Made by a program: the position numbers and the translations under genes. This document shows positions 45,871-57,464 of a DNA stretch of 64,000 nucleotides, one piece after another. The DNA is taken from assembly GCF_954871325.1 (NCBI RefSeq), contig NC_088777.1:38107366-38171365 (forward strand), read 5' to 3'. The notes below the pieces were generated by a model. That model ran no database searches. It was not told the origin of the DNA and saw nothing but the letters and a program-made list of their open reading frames with translations. The first letter of the stretch is position 1. Each line of letters opens with the position of its first letter. This DNA is from Gordionus sp. m RMFG-2023 (Eukaryota; Nematomorpha; Gordioida; Chordodea; Parachordodidae).

Positions 45871-48475
45871 AGTGGTGTATCCAAGATTGTTCTCTAGGGG
45901 GAGGGGGAATTTTTTGGTGGGCGTTGCTAGCTTTTGGCCATATTTTTTTCGGCGTCCGGCCAGGTCATATGTTTGAGCTATTCTATTAAATTATTCATAA
46001 TTCAATAATAATTATATTAATATTTTTAGTTTTTATTTACTTATTCGCGCTTTGGATATTTGAGGTCCAAAATGTTTTGTCCTTATAATTTTAAAATTTT
46101 TGCAAATTAATGACAAAACATTTTGGACACATTCAAGTTTTATTAAGATTATAATAAAAATATTCAAAATGCTTGATATGATTCAATTATTAGTTATTTA
46201 TTAAAAGATAAATAATTAATTCTATTTATTATTTTATATTACCTTTCAGTTATTAAACTTTACATGAACCTATTATTTGATAATGGTTATATTAAATATT
46301 ATTTATATACTTAATAAATACATATATGTTGTAAATAATTGCATCAACATTTAATAAACAATTGGAAAACCAATAATACTTTATTTAAATTTTTCCTTAA
46401 ATATATATATAAATTATTATATTTGAGTTATATAATAAAATTGTAATAGAAATAATATAATACAATAATAAGGATAATTTATATAAATGAAGCTAAATTT
46501 TCACAAAATAGTTTTTAATTTTAAAAATATCTTCTATTTCTATTGACATGGCATCAGTTTGATTTAAATAAGATTGATAAAACCCCATCATATGATGTCT
46601 ATCATTAAGCTTTATTTTATTTAAATCTATAAAAATTATTTCATATTTTTGTCTTTTAATATTTTACCTCTGTCTGTGATAATTTAAAACTTGACTCATA
46701 AAATTTGATAATATCAACATTTTCTTTTAACCATAAATATTGTTCAAATTCTTACTTTTTATATTAATTATTTTATAATTTATATATATAATTTTTATAT
46801 TTACCAGATTTTTGTTGGATGAGAGCATATAATTTATTAAATTTAGCCTTTACAGCTAAAAATTTCTTCTTCACTTGATCATAATTCAAGTTATATGTTT
46901 TTCCTATTTCCTCCCAAATTTTCCTATATCTCTAAATTTTAAATCATTTTAGCACAAGAGATTCCTGTGCAGTCTTATGTTTCCTCCATAAAATTATTTT
47001 CTGACACTAAAAAATATATTTATAATATAAAAGGCTATAATCGTTTTGGTTAGTAAATTTATAAAAATTAACAGTATTATATAAAAATTGTACTTACTAA
47101 AAAAATTTATACTTTCACAAATAAATAAATTTTTATTCGAATTTATTATTTTTATTATTTTTTTAAAAAAATAAATTTTTATAAATAAAGAAAAATGAAA
47201 TAGGACACTATTTTATTTTTACATTAAAAATAGCTTATGTTATTTTTTCTTGAAAATTTATTTATTTATTTTTAGATTTTGGACACAGCCTTAAGAAGAA
47301 ATAAAGGTTATAACCCTATTTTTTATTATGTCTATTATATTTAATAAAAAAAATTTAAATATAAAATTGAAATAAATTCTAGTGTCATTTTTATTAAATT
47401 TGCTTTAAACAAGCCTTAAATTAAATTCTCATACAATATAGGTAGAATAAAATTATTTTATTGTAAATACTAATTGTACTGTATATAAAATATTGAGTAA
47501 AAAATAATTAAAAAAACAAGTTATTACTTCTTATTAAATACAAAATTATACAAAAAATTTATTAAATACTATAAATGTGATTTTTAATTTTCATAGGAAA
47601 TTTGCCAATTCATCAGGAATTTCGTTTGTCGTTGGAACCAAATCTCTGTGGATATTTAATAGAGCTAACCGCCGAGATTTGGAAGTAGTATTTTGTAAAA
47701 ATGTTTTCAACCTTCTCAAGTTGAAAAAGGTCCTTTCATTCGTACATGTTATAATAGGCAAAATAAAACAACTTCAAAATATTTGGAAACTGATACACAA
47801 ATTAAGCGCATCAATAGCATGCTCAGGTAAAATAACAAAACGTAGTATACCACAATTCGAATTCACTGATTAAATTTATTTCAGTATCAATATCATAAGG
47901 AATAAAATTTTGCCAAATATTTAAGTTTACCAATAGTGGCATCAGAAACCGAAGAAGGGTGTTTAGGTAATATAATCTGAAGATTGCTAAAGACTTGTTT
48001 TTTTTTTATTTAAAAACCGTACTTTTATTTGCGATAAAATAAGTATCTAAGAATAAGCTGAAAATGGATATTTTATAATATTCTTCAGTTGAGTCAACAT
48101 TTATATTACATCTCAATAATTTCCTAGGTGCTAGACTAGGTTTAATTAGTGTTATATCATAAGATTCAATATTTGATTCAACGCCTAGATAAGTATTATA
48201 AAAATATTCAACTACATTCAATCTTATTGTATTTACTTGTTCATATATATTTTCCTCCATATCAATAACCTGAACCAAATTTGTTTTTGCAAATTTCTAC
48301 AAAGTAGTGAGCTATAGGAAAATAATTTATTAATGCAACTAGCAACAAAGATAAACTCTGATTGATATTCCAAAATTTTGACTGGGGGGGGGGGGGGGGT
48401 AAAATTTCTATTAGCTTTAAATGATATTTATGAAAACAGTCAAATTTGCGATCCCCCATTGGTTACGCGCCTGTG
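45870..48475 (-). mobile_element. Decayed hAT transposon, 2.6 kb, minus-strand transposase
   Basis: The left end CAGTGGTGTATCCAAG, followed by a G-rich run, and the right end ...CCATTGGTTACGCGCCTGTG, preceded by a G run, form imperfect inverted termini. Minus strand: at about 48,010-48,130, LAPRKLLRCNINVDSTEEYY, then KISIFSLFLDTYF, as in hAT transposases (R.NI....EEYY..SIF.PFLD). At about 47,590-47,750, CTNERTFFNLRRLKTFLQNT and RLALLNIHRDL, the dimerisation domain of the ZMYM1-like group. Stops interrupt the frame and no target duplication remains. A MADF-like segment (46.80-46.94 kb) may be a further insertion. Confidence 0.8.
46800..46945 (-). pseudogene. MADF/Myb-SANT-like DNA-binding fragment inside the hAT element
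   Basis: The minus strand reads IGKIWEEIGKTYNLNYDQVK, then KKFLAVKAKFNKLYALIQQK and SGK, matching the MADF pattern W..I......V...F..L...Y.......SG. Such domains accompany Harbinger-type elements. Flanking near-inverted words (gtccaaaatgttttgtcc near 46,070 and ttttggacacagcc near 47,278) could be its termini but are imperfect. Confidence 0.5.
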
Positions 48476-49016
48476 GCTATGATATTTAACCATTATAAAA
48501 AAATTAAAACCTAGATGAATTTGCTAGCTAAAAACAAGCCTCATTTTTTTATTAAAAAAATAATAAAATTTTATTTTAAATGAAATAATTATTCAAGATG
48601 ATTTGTTAAAATATTATGATATAATCATATTTATAGATAATTCTTTTATAGTTTTTTATAACAAACTTTTTAAAACACCCGTTTTTCAAAAATCTTGGAA
48701 AACATATAAAAATGCAAATATAATATTTGATATGACATATTTTTGCAAGAATCTAAAAATGTAATATAATGACCAATTGTTAATTTCGTAACAAATTATT
48801 TTTGAATCATATGTAGAAATGGAAAAGGTAACTATACAAATCGTTCCTCTAAAAAGTAGGATATTTTATCTAAAATATTCGTAATTTATTTTCGTACCCT
48901 ATCAAAATAAATAATTAAAATAAGATATAACAAGCATAATTGCACAACATATATTATTTTTATTACAAATTAAGATATTAATAATTAAAATGATTTTAAA
49001 GCCTAGAGTCAGTTTA

Positions 49017-49165
49017 TCATACTTCACTTTATCACAATAACACTTTATCACTCCATTTGATAAGGCGACCTCTAATAATGCAACGATAAATAACACGATT
49101 CGTGATAAGACGCGTAACACGACACGTGATAACGCGACTCTTGATAATGTTACGTTTTATCACAT
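49017..49165. repeat. Cluster of GATAA/TTATC words with CpG-rich spacers
   Basis: About 150 bp in which GATAA or its complement recurs every 10-25 bases: ctttatcac, ctttatcac, tgataaggcgac, gataaataacacg, gtgataagacgcg, gtgataacgcgac, tgataatgttacg and ttttatcac. The spacers contain several CG dinucleotides (gacgcgtaacacgacacg), rare in this window. The outer words are inverted relative to the inner ones. Could be a decayed tandem repeat, a transposon end, or a GATA-factor site cluster. Confidence 0.5.
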
Positions 49166-49589
49166 GACAATTTGTCTTATTTTTAAATATTATTATTTTT
49201 TAAATATTTTTATTTAATTGCACATAATTTTTTTAACTCAAATCAATCAAGGCTTTATAAAAAGGAAATGTATAACGACTAGTGCACTGTGCTGCTCATT
49301 GAACTTGACATATTCTGATTCATGTTCTGTACCATTGATATCAAATTGCTTAGGTAGTCAGTCCAAGAATACCTTAGAATAAATAATAAATCTTTTTTTG
49401 TTTATTTTTTAAAATTTCTTATTTAGATTAGGCAAAATATCTAGCATATATGAGATATTTAGATATCCCAAGACGCTAAATATAATAAACAGAATTATAT
49501 CTAAAGTTCCTTGACCAACATGGAGAAAAATGTTACAAAATCTTGCCCATATGAATCTTTCACCATAAAATGTAAAGGCTTTTATGGTG

Positions 49590-50335
49590 TTAGAAGAGCC
49601 TATTATAAATTCTTTTATTGAAATAACTCAATGGACTGAAAAAGACATTTCTTCAGAAGCAGACAGATTATTGACAATACTACAACCAAATTTCTTTAGT
49701 TACATAAGAATGTATTAAGAAATTTTTTAATTATACAAGTATTTAATGTAAAATATTTGAAACATCTATTTTAATGAGACATGAGAATAGCTGAAAGAAT
49801 TATATTCAAACTTAAGTAAATGGGGGCGACAATTTCATAAATGATAGGTCATTGTTGAATCAAAAGCAGAGTCTATGAATTTAATATTTGCCTACCTCGA
49901 CTCGCAGTAAAGCAAACCTATCATTTTAATATTAATATAGGGTTCAGTCGAAGAATACTATGAAATAAATTTCTTTAACCTTCTCTTAAATAATTTTATT
50001 ATTCAAATTAAGGAAATTCTTGATTCATCAGGCTCAGTACTTATAAATCTACTAATATTATTACCGCACTTATGAATCTATTTCAAATAGATTCAGAGAA
50101 AAAAAAATTAAATATTGGAAGTTTTTTATTGTGAAGATATTAAACCTCATGATGCATTACTAACTAAATGCAAACTACGATATTAAGATTCTAAAATAAT
50201 AGATGTTTTGCATAATTTCAACATTTTAAAATATTTTCCTAATATATTAAAATTATTTATTTTGGAAGCTACCCATTAGTGCTTCTACCAATGAAAAACA
50301 TTTTCTTCTTTAAAAAGAATACATACCTAAGTAAT
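49590..50335 (+). pseudogene. Decayed hAT transposase (ZMYM1-like), plus strand
   Basis: Fragments in order: TEKDISSEADRLLTILQPNF at about 49,640-49,700, SVEEYYEINFFNLLLNNFII at about 49,945-50,010, and KTFSSLKRIHT at about 50,290-50,325. These fit the EEYY...LL and ERSFSSLKRIKT landmarks of hAT transposases. Many stops intervene and no ends were recognised. Confidence 0.65.
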
Positions 50336-50380
50336 AGTCAGGCTAACATATGTTTTTGCTTGTATTTCAATATGTTTTAA

Positions 50381-50502
50381 TTTTTTGCCATTTTCATGTT
50401 CCGATTTTGGCCAAATTACAAAATTTTTATTTCTTTTAACTTTTTGCCATTTTTATGTTCCGATTTTGGCCAAATTATAACATTTTATTTCTTTTAGTTT
50501 TT
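50381..50502. repeat. Tandem duplication, 2 x 60 bp
   Basis: Two adjacent units beginning tttttgccattttcatgttc and containing ccgattttggccaaatta differ by only a few bases. Confidence 0.9.
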
Positions 50503-51024
50503 ATATACATATTACAAGTGGATTAAATTTGTCAATTTTTTATTCTTAATAATATTATATTTGTGTCTGGTATTGCTAATTGGTATTACTTCATATATAA
50601 ATATTAAATACATTATAAAATAAAATTTGAATCAAAAATTTTATATCTAAGGAGAATATAAATAAAGAATTTATTAAAAAGTTTTTTTTTAGTCGTTACA
50701 AAAAAAGTTGGGCTTTAAAGGGTTAATTTTATAAACAGATTATATTTGATTCAAAACAAATAAATTAAGTATTTTAATTTATTAAGTAAAATATCGTGTA
50801 ACATGACATTATAAAAGGTATATAAAAAAACAATATCTATTAAAAATAAAAATCAAACATATAATAATATAAAAATCCAAATATAAATAAAATATAATTA
50901 ATATTTACAATCAAAGGATTCAGGGTTACAAATGGATCAAACAGCATTTGTACCCTGCAAATATTTTATAGTATTCAAATCATTTCTGAGTTATTTCTAC
51001 TTAAAATTTCAAAGATGCAATTGC

Positions 51025-51360
51025 ATCGTAACCCCCCTTCCCCCCCCCCCATCCGTGTATGACTCCTTTACAACAAGCGAAAAAATAGTCGTACCGTATC
51101 ACACTGTTTAAATTAGGGGAGACTGGGGCCAATCGAACCGATTTTTGCAAAATCGGTTATAGCTACCCTGTTTTTTTAGATATTATAAAAAATAATTTAT
51201 GAATAGATACCTAAAACTATACTCAATAAAGGGACCTTATAAAATCATAATTTTGCAATTTAATTTTTGTAAAGTGAAAATTTTGTCCAACAAGCCCCAA
51301 TAGTGGGGTTAGGCAAAACACTTCAAGGGGTTTCCTGAACCATTCGTTTTTTAAGCTATA
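51025..51360. repeat. Possible transposon termini
   Basis: A C-run followed by atccgtgtatgactcc near 51,050 resembles right ends of the G/C-run hAT elements. ggggagactggggccaat near 51,117 and acaagccccaatagtgggg near 51,290 resemble ends of another family. Neither can be paired. Confidence 0.3.
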
Positions 51361-52261
51361 ATAAATTGAAATGCATTTTTATTTTTTAATAATGATACGT
51401 ATAGAATTTGTTTATTGTTCAAATTATAATAATATTTATAAATTGAAGCTAATTATATATATAAAAACATAATTTTGTTTAATTTAATAAACATTTTGGA
51501 TATATAATGTTCAATTATACAGCTATGCCATCATTTAGCGATAACTTACGCATTGCTTGTACGACATCACTATATTTCGCCCTTACGATAAATGAAAACT
51601 TAATTATATATTTAATCCAATCCAAATAATATAATAATTAAAACATATTGTAACAATTAAAAAGTATCGGAATTATACAAAATCCTTTCATAAATTATAT
51701 AAAATATTTAAAAAATTAGAGATTAAAAGCAATCCTATAATTATTATTTTTTTATAAAAATTAAAAAATATTAGTTGGTTAGAAAAATTTCTATAAAAAA
51801 ATTAAAATTATGCGTAAATTCTCTTAATTTATTAAACTTTTTTTTGTTTTGAACGATAAAATAATTTTTTTTTTAAAAAAAAATATAGTAATTTTGGAAT
51901 GATTACATTTTTTCCTATTTTACCAAAAAGAAAGTAAAAATAAATATATTGTAATGCAAAGTTTACTTCTTAAACAAATCTAGATAATTTTGAAAATTTT
52001 TTCTAAAATATTTAAATAGTTTATTAGTGAATAATAGTATCTTGGCTTGGCGATATCAATAAAAATTATTAACAAAAGGGCCAATTTCAAAAACCTGTTA
52101 TTCTCAATGTCAAAACAACAAAACGTTCATTGAATTTAAATATTAATAATATATCCCAAAAATTGAAATTTTTTATTAATAAAAGGGAAGTGCATAACTC
52201 TAATCTTACATCGTATTCTAAAAGTAACGTCACCATATTCACTTACGAGGATAAATTATTC

Positions 52262-53200
52262 ATGGGCTTAAATTTTGTTATTAACAATGATTCATCTAAG
52301 CCTCTGGACTTAAGTTTATGGCACACAAACGATACAATCAACTGGGACAACATATTCTTACTAATTCGCAACATAATGGACAAAAATCCGAAATTAAAAT
52401 TGGCCAGGAAGATTTCTATAATAGCATACTCAATCCTGTTTATCTTAGGCGCACTGGCGAACTTGATCGTACTTAAAAGTCTATTTCCGACTTTTCTGAA
52501 TAATAAAACTATATTCTCCAACAAACGTGCCAAACAAATTGAACAAGTAGAAAGGTCTCGACGTAAACATAATTATTTCCGAACCCATAGTTTTCCATTA
52601 AAACATGCGTCAAGTCACCCAAAGTTAGATTTAGCAATTTTTCGCGATATTGCTATCATTTCTTCACCGCATTGTGTAACTAAACCCCCTGCTATGCTCA
52701 ATAGTCCATATGTTATTAGTTTCTCTAACTTTGGGGTAGAGAAATATGACCCCTCTTATTTTAAATTCGAACCTAAAGATAAACCTAATTATAATACAAG
52801 AAGGATTAATCTTAAAAGGTCAAAAACCACTAATTCTATGACCTACCTTCGTCCCAATATAACCTCCATTCAAAAGAATCACTATCGTTTTAACTTACAA
52901 TCTAGGGTGCGTTTGCTGATACTTCATCTATGCCTGGCCGATCTTTTGGTCATTTTTCTGGTTGCTCCACTTGAAATAGGCTGGAGCGCCACCATTTCTT
53001 GGAGAGCTGGCAACATGGCCTGCAAAATATTCGCCTTTTTTCGTATATTTGGCCTGTATTTATCCTCATTGATTCTGATAGTCATCAGTATAGATCGATG
53101 CTATACCATCTGTAACCCCATGAAATTCAATCAAAATTTTTTTGTCAAAGGCATGATAACGGGCGCTTGGCTCATATCTATATTGGCCAGTTTACCTCAG
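52262..53200 (+). CDS. GnRH/adipokinetic-hormone-type receptor, 5' half (helices 1-4)
   Basis: A class A receptor of the GnRH/AKH/corazonin superfamily, acting at the plasma membrane on a secreted peptide. The first in-frame ATG gives 313 residues to the donor CCTCAG|GTTTTA. An exon break after SLPQ is typical of this family. The frame is open upstream to 52,073, so an earlier exon could add residues. From the ATG: N-glycosylation sequons in the first 30 residues; helix 1 at about 50-72 with GALAN; helix 2 HLCLADLLVIFLVAPLEIGW with D227; SWRAGNMACK with disulfide cysteine 254; helix 3 FGLYLSSLILIVISIDRC, so DRC in place of DRY/DRS; W303 in helix 4. LADLL..F...PLEIGW..T.SW.AG is diagnostic. 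The first intracellular loop is about 145 residues against roughly ten normally, basic and serine-rich. Helices 5-7 were not found downstream in the window. Confidence 0.9.
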
Positions 53201-54360
53201 GTTTTATATATTTAATATCAAAAAAATACTTGTAAAAGTAAAAAGATTTCAAGAATGATATTTTTTTTATTTAATAATATCAATATTTATTCTTTTTAAA
53301 ATCTTTTGGTAAAATGGGAGGAAGGGGGAGGGAAGGGGTGGTGGGGGCGGTGGCGGGGTTACTTAGATATAATTTAATTTGATGCAATTAATCTACAAAT
53401 TAAATGCCCCCTTTACAAATACAATGCAGAATTTATTTTTTATGGAATATTTTACATGAAATACACAGGTGCAGCCAAGGGGTCCCTTAGCAGATTATGT
53501 TTTGTAAATATCATTTTAAGCAAATCCTATACCCCATCCCCCTCTCGTAAAAAAAAGAATAAATTAAGTCATAATTTTTAAATTAACTTTTAAAAATATT
53601 TACACTATACTTATTTTATTTGAAAACCAATATTATTTAGTGTAATCCAGCATATAAACACATCTTGTTGAAGAGAAAGAAGTCCTCATAAAGCCCCTTC
53701 AAAAAATCTAGTTTATTTAAGTTTAAAATAAGGAAGCGGATCGTATCTGGAAACGCAACTTTCACCTTGCCTTTGAATGCTGGAAAATCTGTGAAAGCTT
53801 TATGCTGAGATCATGAATTATTCCCCACATGACATTCTATAAAATAATTATATTTCACTAAATATTAAATTGATTATATTAGTTTTTCATTAAGAAAGTA
53901 TCAGTTTAATTTATACAAAGTATCAGTTTTATCTGTACAAAGTATCAGTTTTATCTATACAAACATTTGAATAGGCATCTGCATGTGGTTGATCCATGTT
54001 TTCCAAATGGGTAATTAACCTTCTTTTTTTTACCAACAGATTTTGTGGCAGATTGATACAAGGTCAATTAAGCTTAAATTTTATGCGAATTATTTCTGCT
54101 AATATGCTACTATCCTCACTCAGTGAAGGAAATATATTATAAGAAGTGGTGATTAACATTATACGGAACTGAGAATTTATGTCTCACTTCAATTACTATA
54201 ATTCTTAAAGTAATTTATCATATTTTTAATTGAATAGTAAAACTTGTAGGCTGTAAATCAAATTCGTAAATGTTGTCATGATAAAATTTATTGGAAAAAT
54301 ATATAACATGGCGGTGGATGCTATAAAAATTTCCATTTTGTTTATATACCTTTTAAGTAA
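53201..54360. other. Intron/intergenic stretch with a G-rich run
   Basis: A G-rich run at about 53,317-53,356 and a hAT-like terminus word (cacaggtgcagccaagggg) near 53,464 are followed by short repeats of 'caaagtatcagtttt.atct' at about 53,895-53,960. No exon for the rest of the receptor is visible. Confidence 0.5.
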
Positions 54361-55520
54361 AAAATAAATTAATAATTAAGACGTATTATCGTTTTCCCCT
54401 GTGTAGTTAATTCATACGTAGTGGTTACTTTTTTATATGCTTTTTCCCATTTTTTCTTCTTCATTATTATACATGCGCGACACATATTTTTCCATTTGTT
54501 TCGAAATATTAAGTGTATTAATCTAACCTTTCCTTCTTGTTCCTTTCTAATATTTGTTCTAGTAATCATCTATGTTTAATCTTTAATAACATTTCTGCTG
54601 GACCTGGTTCACTTTCCCAGGTGTATTTCGATAACTATATATGAAAGTTGCTAAACTGGTTTATAATTCATCCACCGTTTTTTAATTCATGCTATGTAAA
54701 ATTTTCTAACTAACCGTTCCGTTATACAATGCGTTTGTGGATGATAGGGACTTCCATGCACTAATTGAATTCCATTTCTTTCACAGAAATCTTTAAATTA
54801 TTTACTACTGTGTAGTGACCACTATTATCTTTGGAATTCCTAATCTGGCAAAGATATTCATTAATACTTTATTAGGTATTTATACTATTTATTGGGAATA
54901 TTGGCCAGCGACTGCTAGTATCGAATACTATCAACCAAAAGATTAATTTCTTCTCTTCTTTAGATATATTCTTTTAGACAGTGCTCATGGTTTACTGACC
55001 ATCTAACCATGGTACATCAGTACACTTTAATGAGTAACTTATCTTGAGTTGTTTTTTTTAATTTGTTGGCATTCAATGATGCTGTTTCTCCCACTTGTAT
55101 TAAATCTAAATTTTTTATTTTGTAACTGTATCATTAGTAATCGAGATAAAAATCTGCATATGCTATTTATCTATTACTTTTAAATTCTAGTTCTTAATGG
55201 TAACCACAATAACGCCCATATCTGTATTCTGGTAGTAGATGTTATCAGTGTCTTTACTTGAGTGAAATAAGTTCATTAATGTCGCATGGTCTATTTGCAG
55301 CGTGAACCTTTTTCCATATATAAATTCATTGATTTTGGTTATCCCAAATATAATGGCAAGGGCTCCTCTTTCAGCCTATAATTCTTCCCTGCAGCATTCA
55401 ACGTTCTTGAAGCGAATGCAATTAGTCTCTCCTTCCCTTCTTTTTTGAGCTAAATTACTCTCCGATTCTTATGGACGAGCATCTGTTACTAATATAATTT
55501 GTAATTAGAATCATAATCAA
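54360..55520 (-). mobile_element. Ty3/gypsy-like LTR retrotransposon fossil, pol fragment
   Basis: A minus-strand remnant of a Ty3/gypsy-type pol region. The RNase H part lies at about 55.2-55.5 kb and the integrase part at about 54.6-55.0 kb, in the usual order, with possible integrase C-terminal sequence continuing to about 54.4 kb. It is clearly broken, with many breaks. No LTRs, gag or protease were recognised around it, so it is a partial and old copy. Confidence 0.6.
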
Positions 55521-56099
55521 AGGTTTATTGAGAGAATAGTTATGGGAGCTAAGCCCCCCTTCCATTTTTTATTTTTAGCCCGTTTTCATAGGATATGTAA
55601 TCCACTATTTAAGAAATAATAAATTGGGATCAAGTTCTTTGGTGTCCTTTTGCCAATTAATCATTATTTTTATTGATTGGCTGATATATAAAAAAAAATA
55701 AATCATTAGGAACATATTGAAAATAATAAAATATTATGAGAGTCTACATGGCAAAAAATTTATTGGAGGATACCCCTTCTAAAATCTACCCTACACTCTT
55801 TTTAATAATCTCGTGATAATAATTTTAAAAATCTTATAATGAGTCATCATTTATAATCTCAACAATTCTAATTAAACTCTTTCAGACCTCATGATTATTT
55901 AGGCTGAGATAAATAATCATTAGTTGGTGAAATCAACTAATTGTTATTAACCCTATTTTAAATATTATCCACGAGCGTGTATAACTTTAAACTATACTAA
56001 AATCTTATCTGTAAATGAATAAGAAATAGTATTTATTATTAATAAATTAAAAAAATTTTATCCGTTATTTTTAATTTTAATCTAAAATAGTGTTTTTTT
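55521..56099. other. AT-rich stretch, nothing recognised
   Basis: No convincing frames, repeat ends or RNA genes. Confidence 0.5.
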
Positions 56100-56903
56100 C
56101 AGGGATTCTAACAGAACCCGAACCTGGAGAAGAAAACCCGGGTTTTAGGGAAAATAATATGGACCCGAATCGAATCTGGATCCCGTTTATAAATTTCAAA
56201 ACCCAGTATCGAACCCAGAAAGTTTATCTGAACCCGGGTTCAACCGGGTTCAATGTATTGTTTAAAATCATATATTAAGATATTTGTATAATTTTATATA
56301 CAAATATTAATAATTTAATTGAGATTTTATAATATTTTTAAATTTTCAATTAAAAAAGTGTTAATATATTTTAAACAACTTAATTCATTTACGCCATTAA
56401 AAAAAATTTTTTTTTAAATTTACTCTCAAATATTCCTATTGGAGTGTTAATAAATTTTAAACAATTGAATTCATTTGCGCCATTTATTTTTATTTTTATT
56501 TTTATTTTTAATTTATTCTCAAAGATTATTAATTAGAGGAAAATGAAAGTGAACAAGTCAAAGTAAAAATTATTATATTGGATATTACGTATTAAAAGAA
56601 ATACGTCTAAATAAAATCTTTAAAATTGATACATGACTATATTTTGTATTTAAACTATATTTTGCCTATAAATAAAATTAAAAATTTATTTTTTATACCA
56701 AGTTTATGCCTAGTTTTTTAATTATGATTTAAATATATAATTTTTTTTTATCAATTCAAAAATTCTAAACCCGAGCTGAACCCGGAACCAAACCCGGGTT
56801 CAAAAATATTTACCGGAATCGAACCCGAACCCATCTATTTTTTTATATCTTAAACCGAATCTGAACCGAACCCAGGCAAAAATTTTGAAGAGTTCGATTC
56901 CTG
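56100..56903. mobile_element. hAT-type non-autonomous element with perfect 8-bp target duplication
   Basis: The ends CAGGGATTCTAACAG and ...AGAGTTCGATTCCTG are inverted at the tips. GTTTTTTT is duplicated at 56,092-56,099 and 56,904-56,911. Both arms carry repeated aacccgggtt and gaaccgaacc words. The AT-rich centre has a direct repeat (gtgttaata.attttaaacaa at about 56,360 and 56,443). No transposase. Confidence 0.85.
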
Positions 56904-57180
56904 GTTTTTTTTAACTTTGTCCTACCCTCCTTTAGATGCCTCCCCTTACCCCGCTTTTATTCCCATCTCTCATGTCGATGTTGTATATAGGTAAATATTT
57001 AGATGTCACTCGATTCAGAAATTCCACTTTAATTTAAAAATATACTTTAAAAAATCCAAGTAAAATAGAGCAATTTATAATCTCTCTAGAAAGCATCATG
57101 CAGTCCCGTATAATGGATAGCTTTTAAAACGAGGGTAAAAGGACTTGAATAAGTTTTAATAAAATATTTTTTTATTTTAG

Positions 57181-57422
57181 AAATTCTTTCCGATATGTAT
57201 TTTATTCAAAGAGAAATAAGGTATATATATGAACATAGATATACGATTTGACAAAAACGAACTAAAAGAATCCAAAAATTCAAATTAAATGAATATGATT
57301 GCCTTCGACAAAACATCGATGAAGATATTCTTAATGAAAGGTTTAAAAAATTCCTTAATTGTGTGGATACTTATATATTCATAAATATTATTTGTCCTTC
57401 GATATCTAAATGGCATATATGA
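57181..57422 (+). CDS. Candidate 3' exons resembling MIX23 (CCDC58)
   Basis: MIX23 is a conserved protein of the mitochondrial intermembrane space linked to protein import. The exon at 57,181-57,220 (acceptor tttattttag, donor AAATAAG|GTATAT) codes ILSDMYFIQREIR. A 48-base intron leads, in phase, to the exon from 57,269: IQKFKLNEYDCLRQNIDEDI, then LNERFKKFLNC. Human MIX23 has LNVEEVVNDRSWKVFNERC at this point. NIDEDILNERFKKF aligns with NVEEVVNDRSWKVF, with matching N, E, K and F and similar residues between, and one gap before the cysteine. The frame then runs to a TGA at 57,422, or may splice at 57,362 to PKENE and a stop ending 57,464. The N-terminal two thirds were not found upstream, so the call is tentative. 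Confidence 0.42.
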
Positions 57423-57464
57423 AATCTTTTTAAAGAAAAATACAAGCCCAAAGAAAACGAGTAA

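Noticed and set aside
47577-47873. 98-codon plus-strand frame
   Set aside because: The minus strand of the same DNA gives the hAT dimerisation domain, so this is a shadow.
52073-52261. Upstream extension of the GnRH/AKH-type receptor from a TTG at 52,130
   Set aside because: TTG is not a normal start in animal nuclear genes. The first in-frame ATG is at 52,262. The open extension could only be used if an upstream exon splices in.
52243-52533. 96-codon minus-strand frame
   Set aside because: Antisense of helix 1 and the N-terminus of the GnRH/AKH-type receptor.
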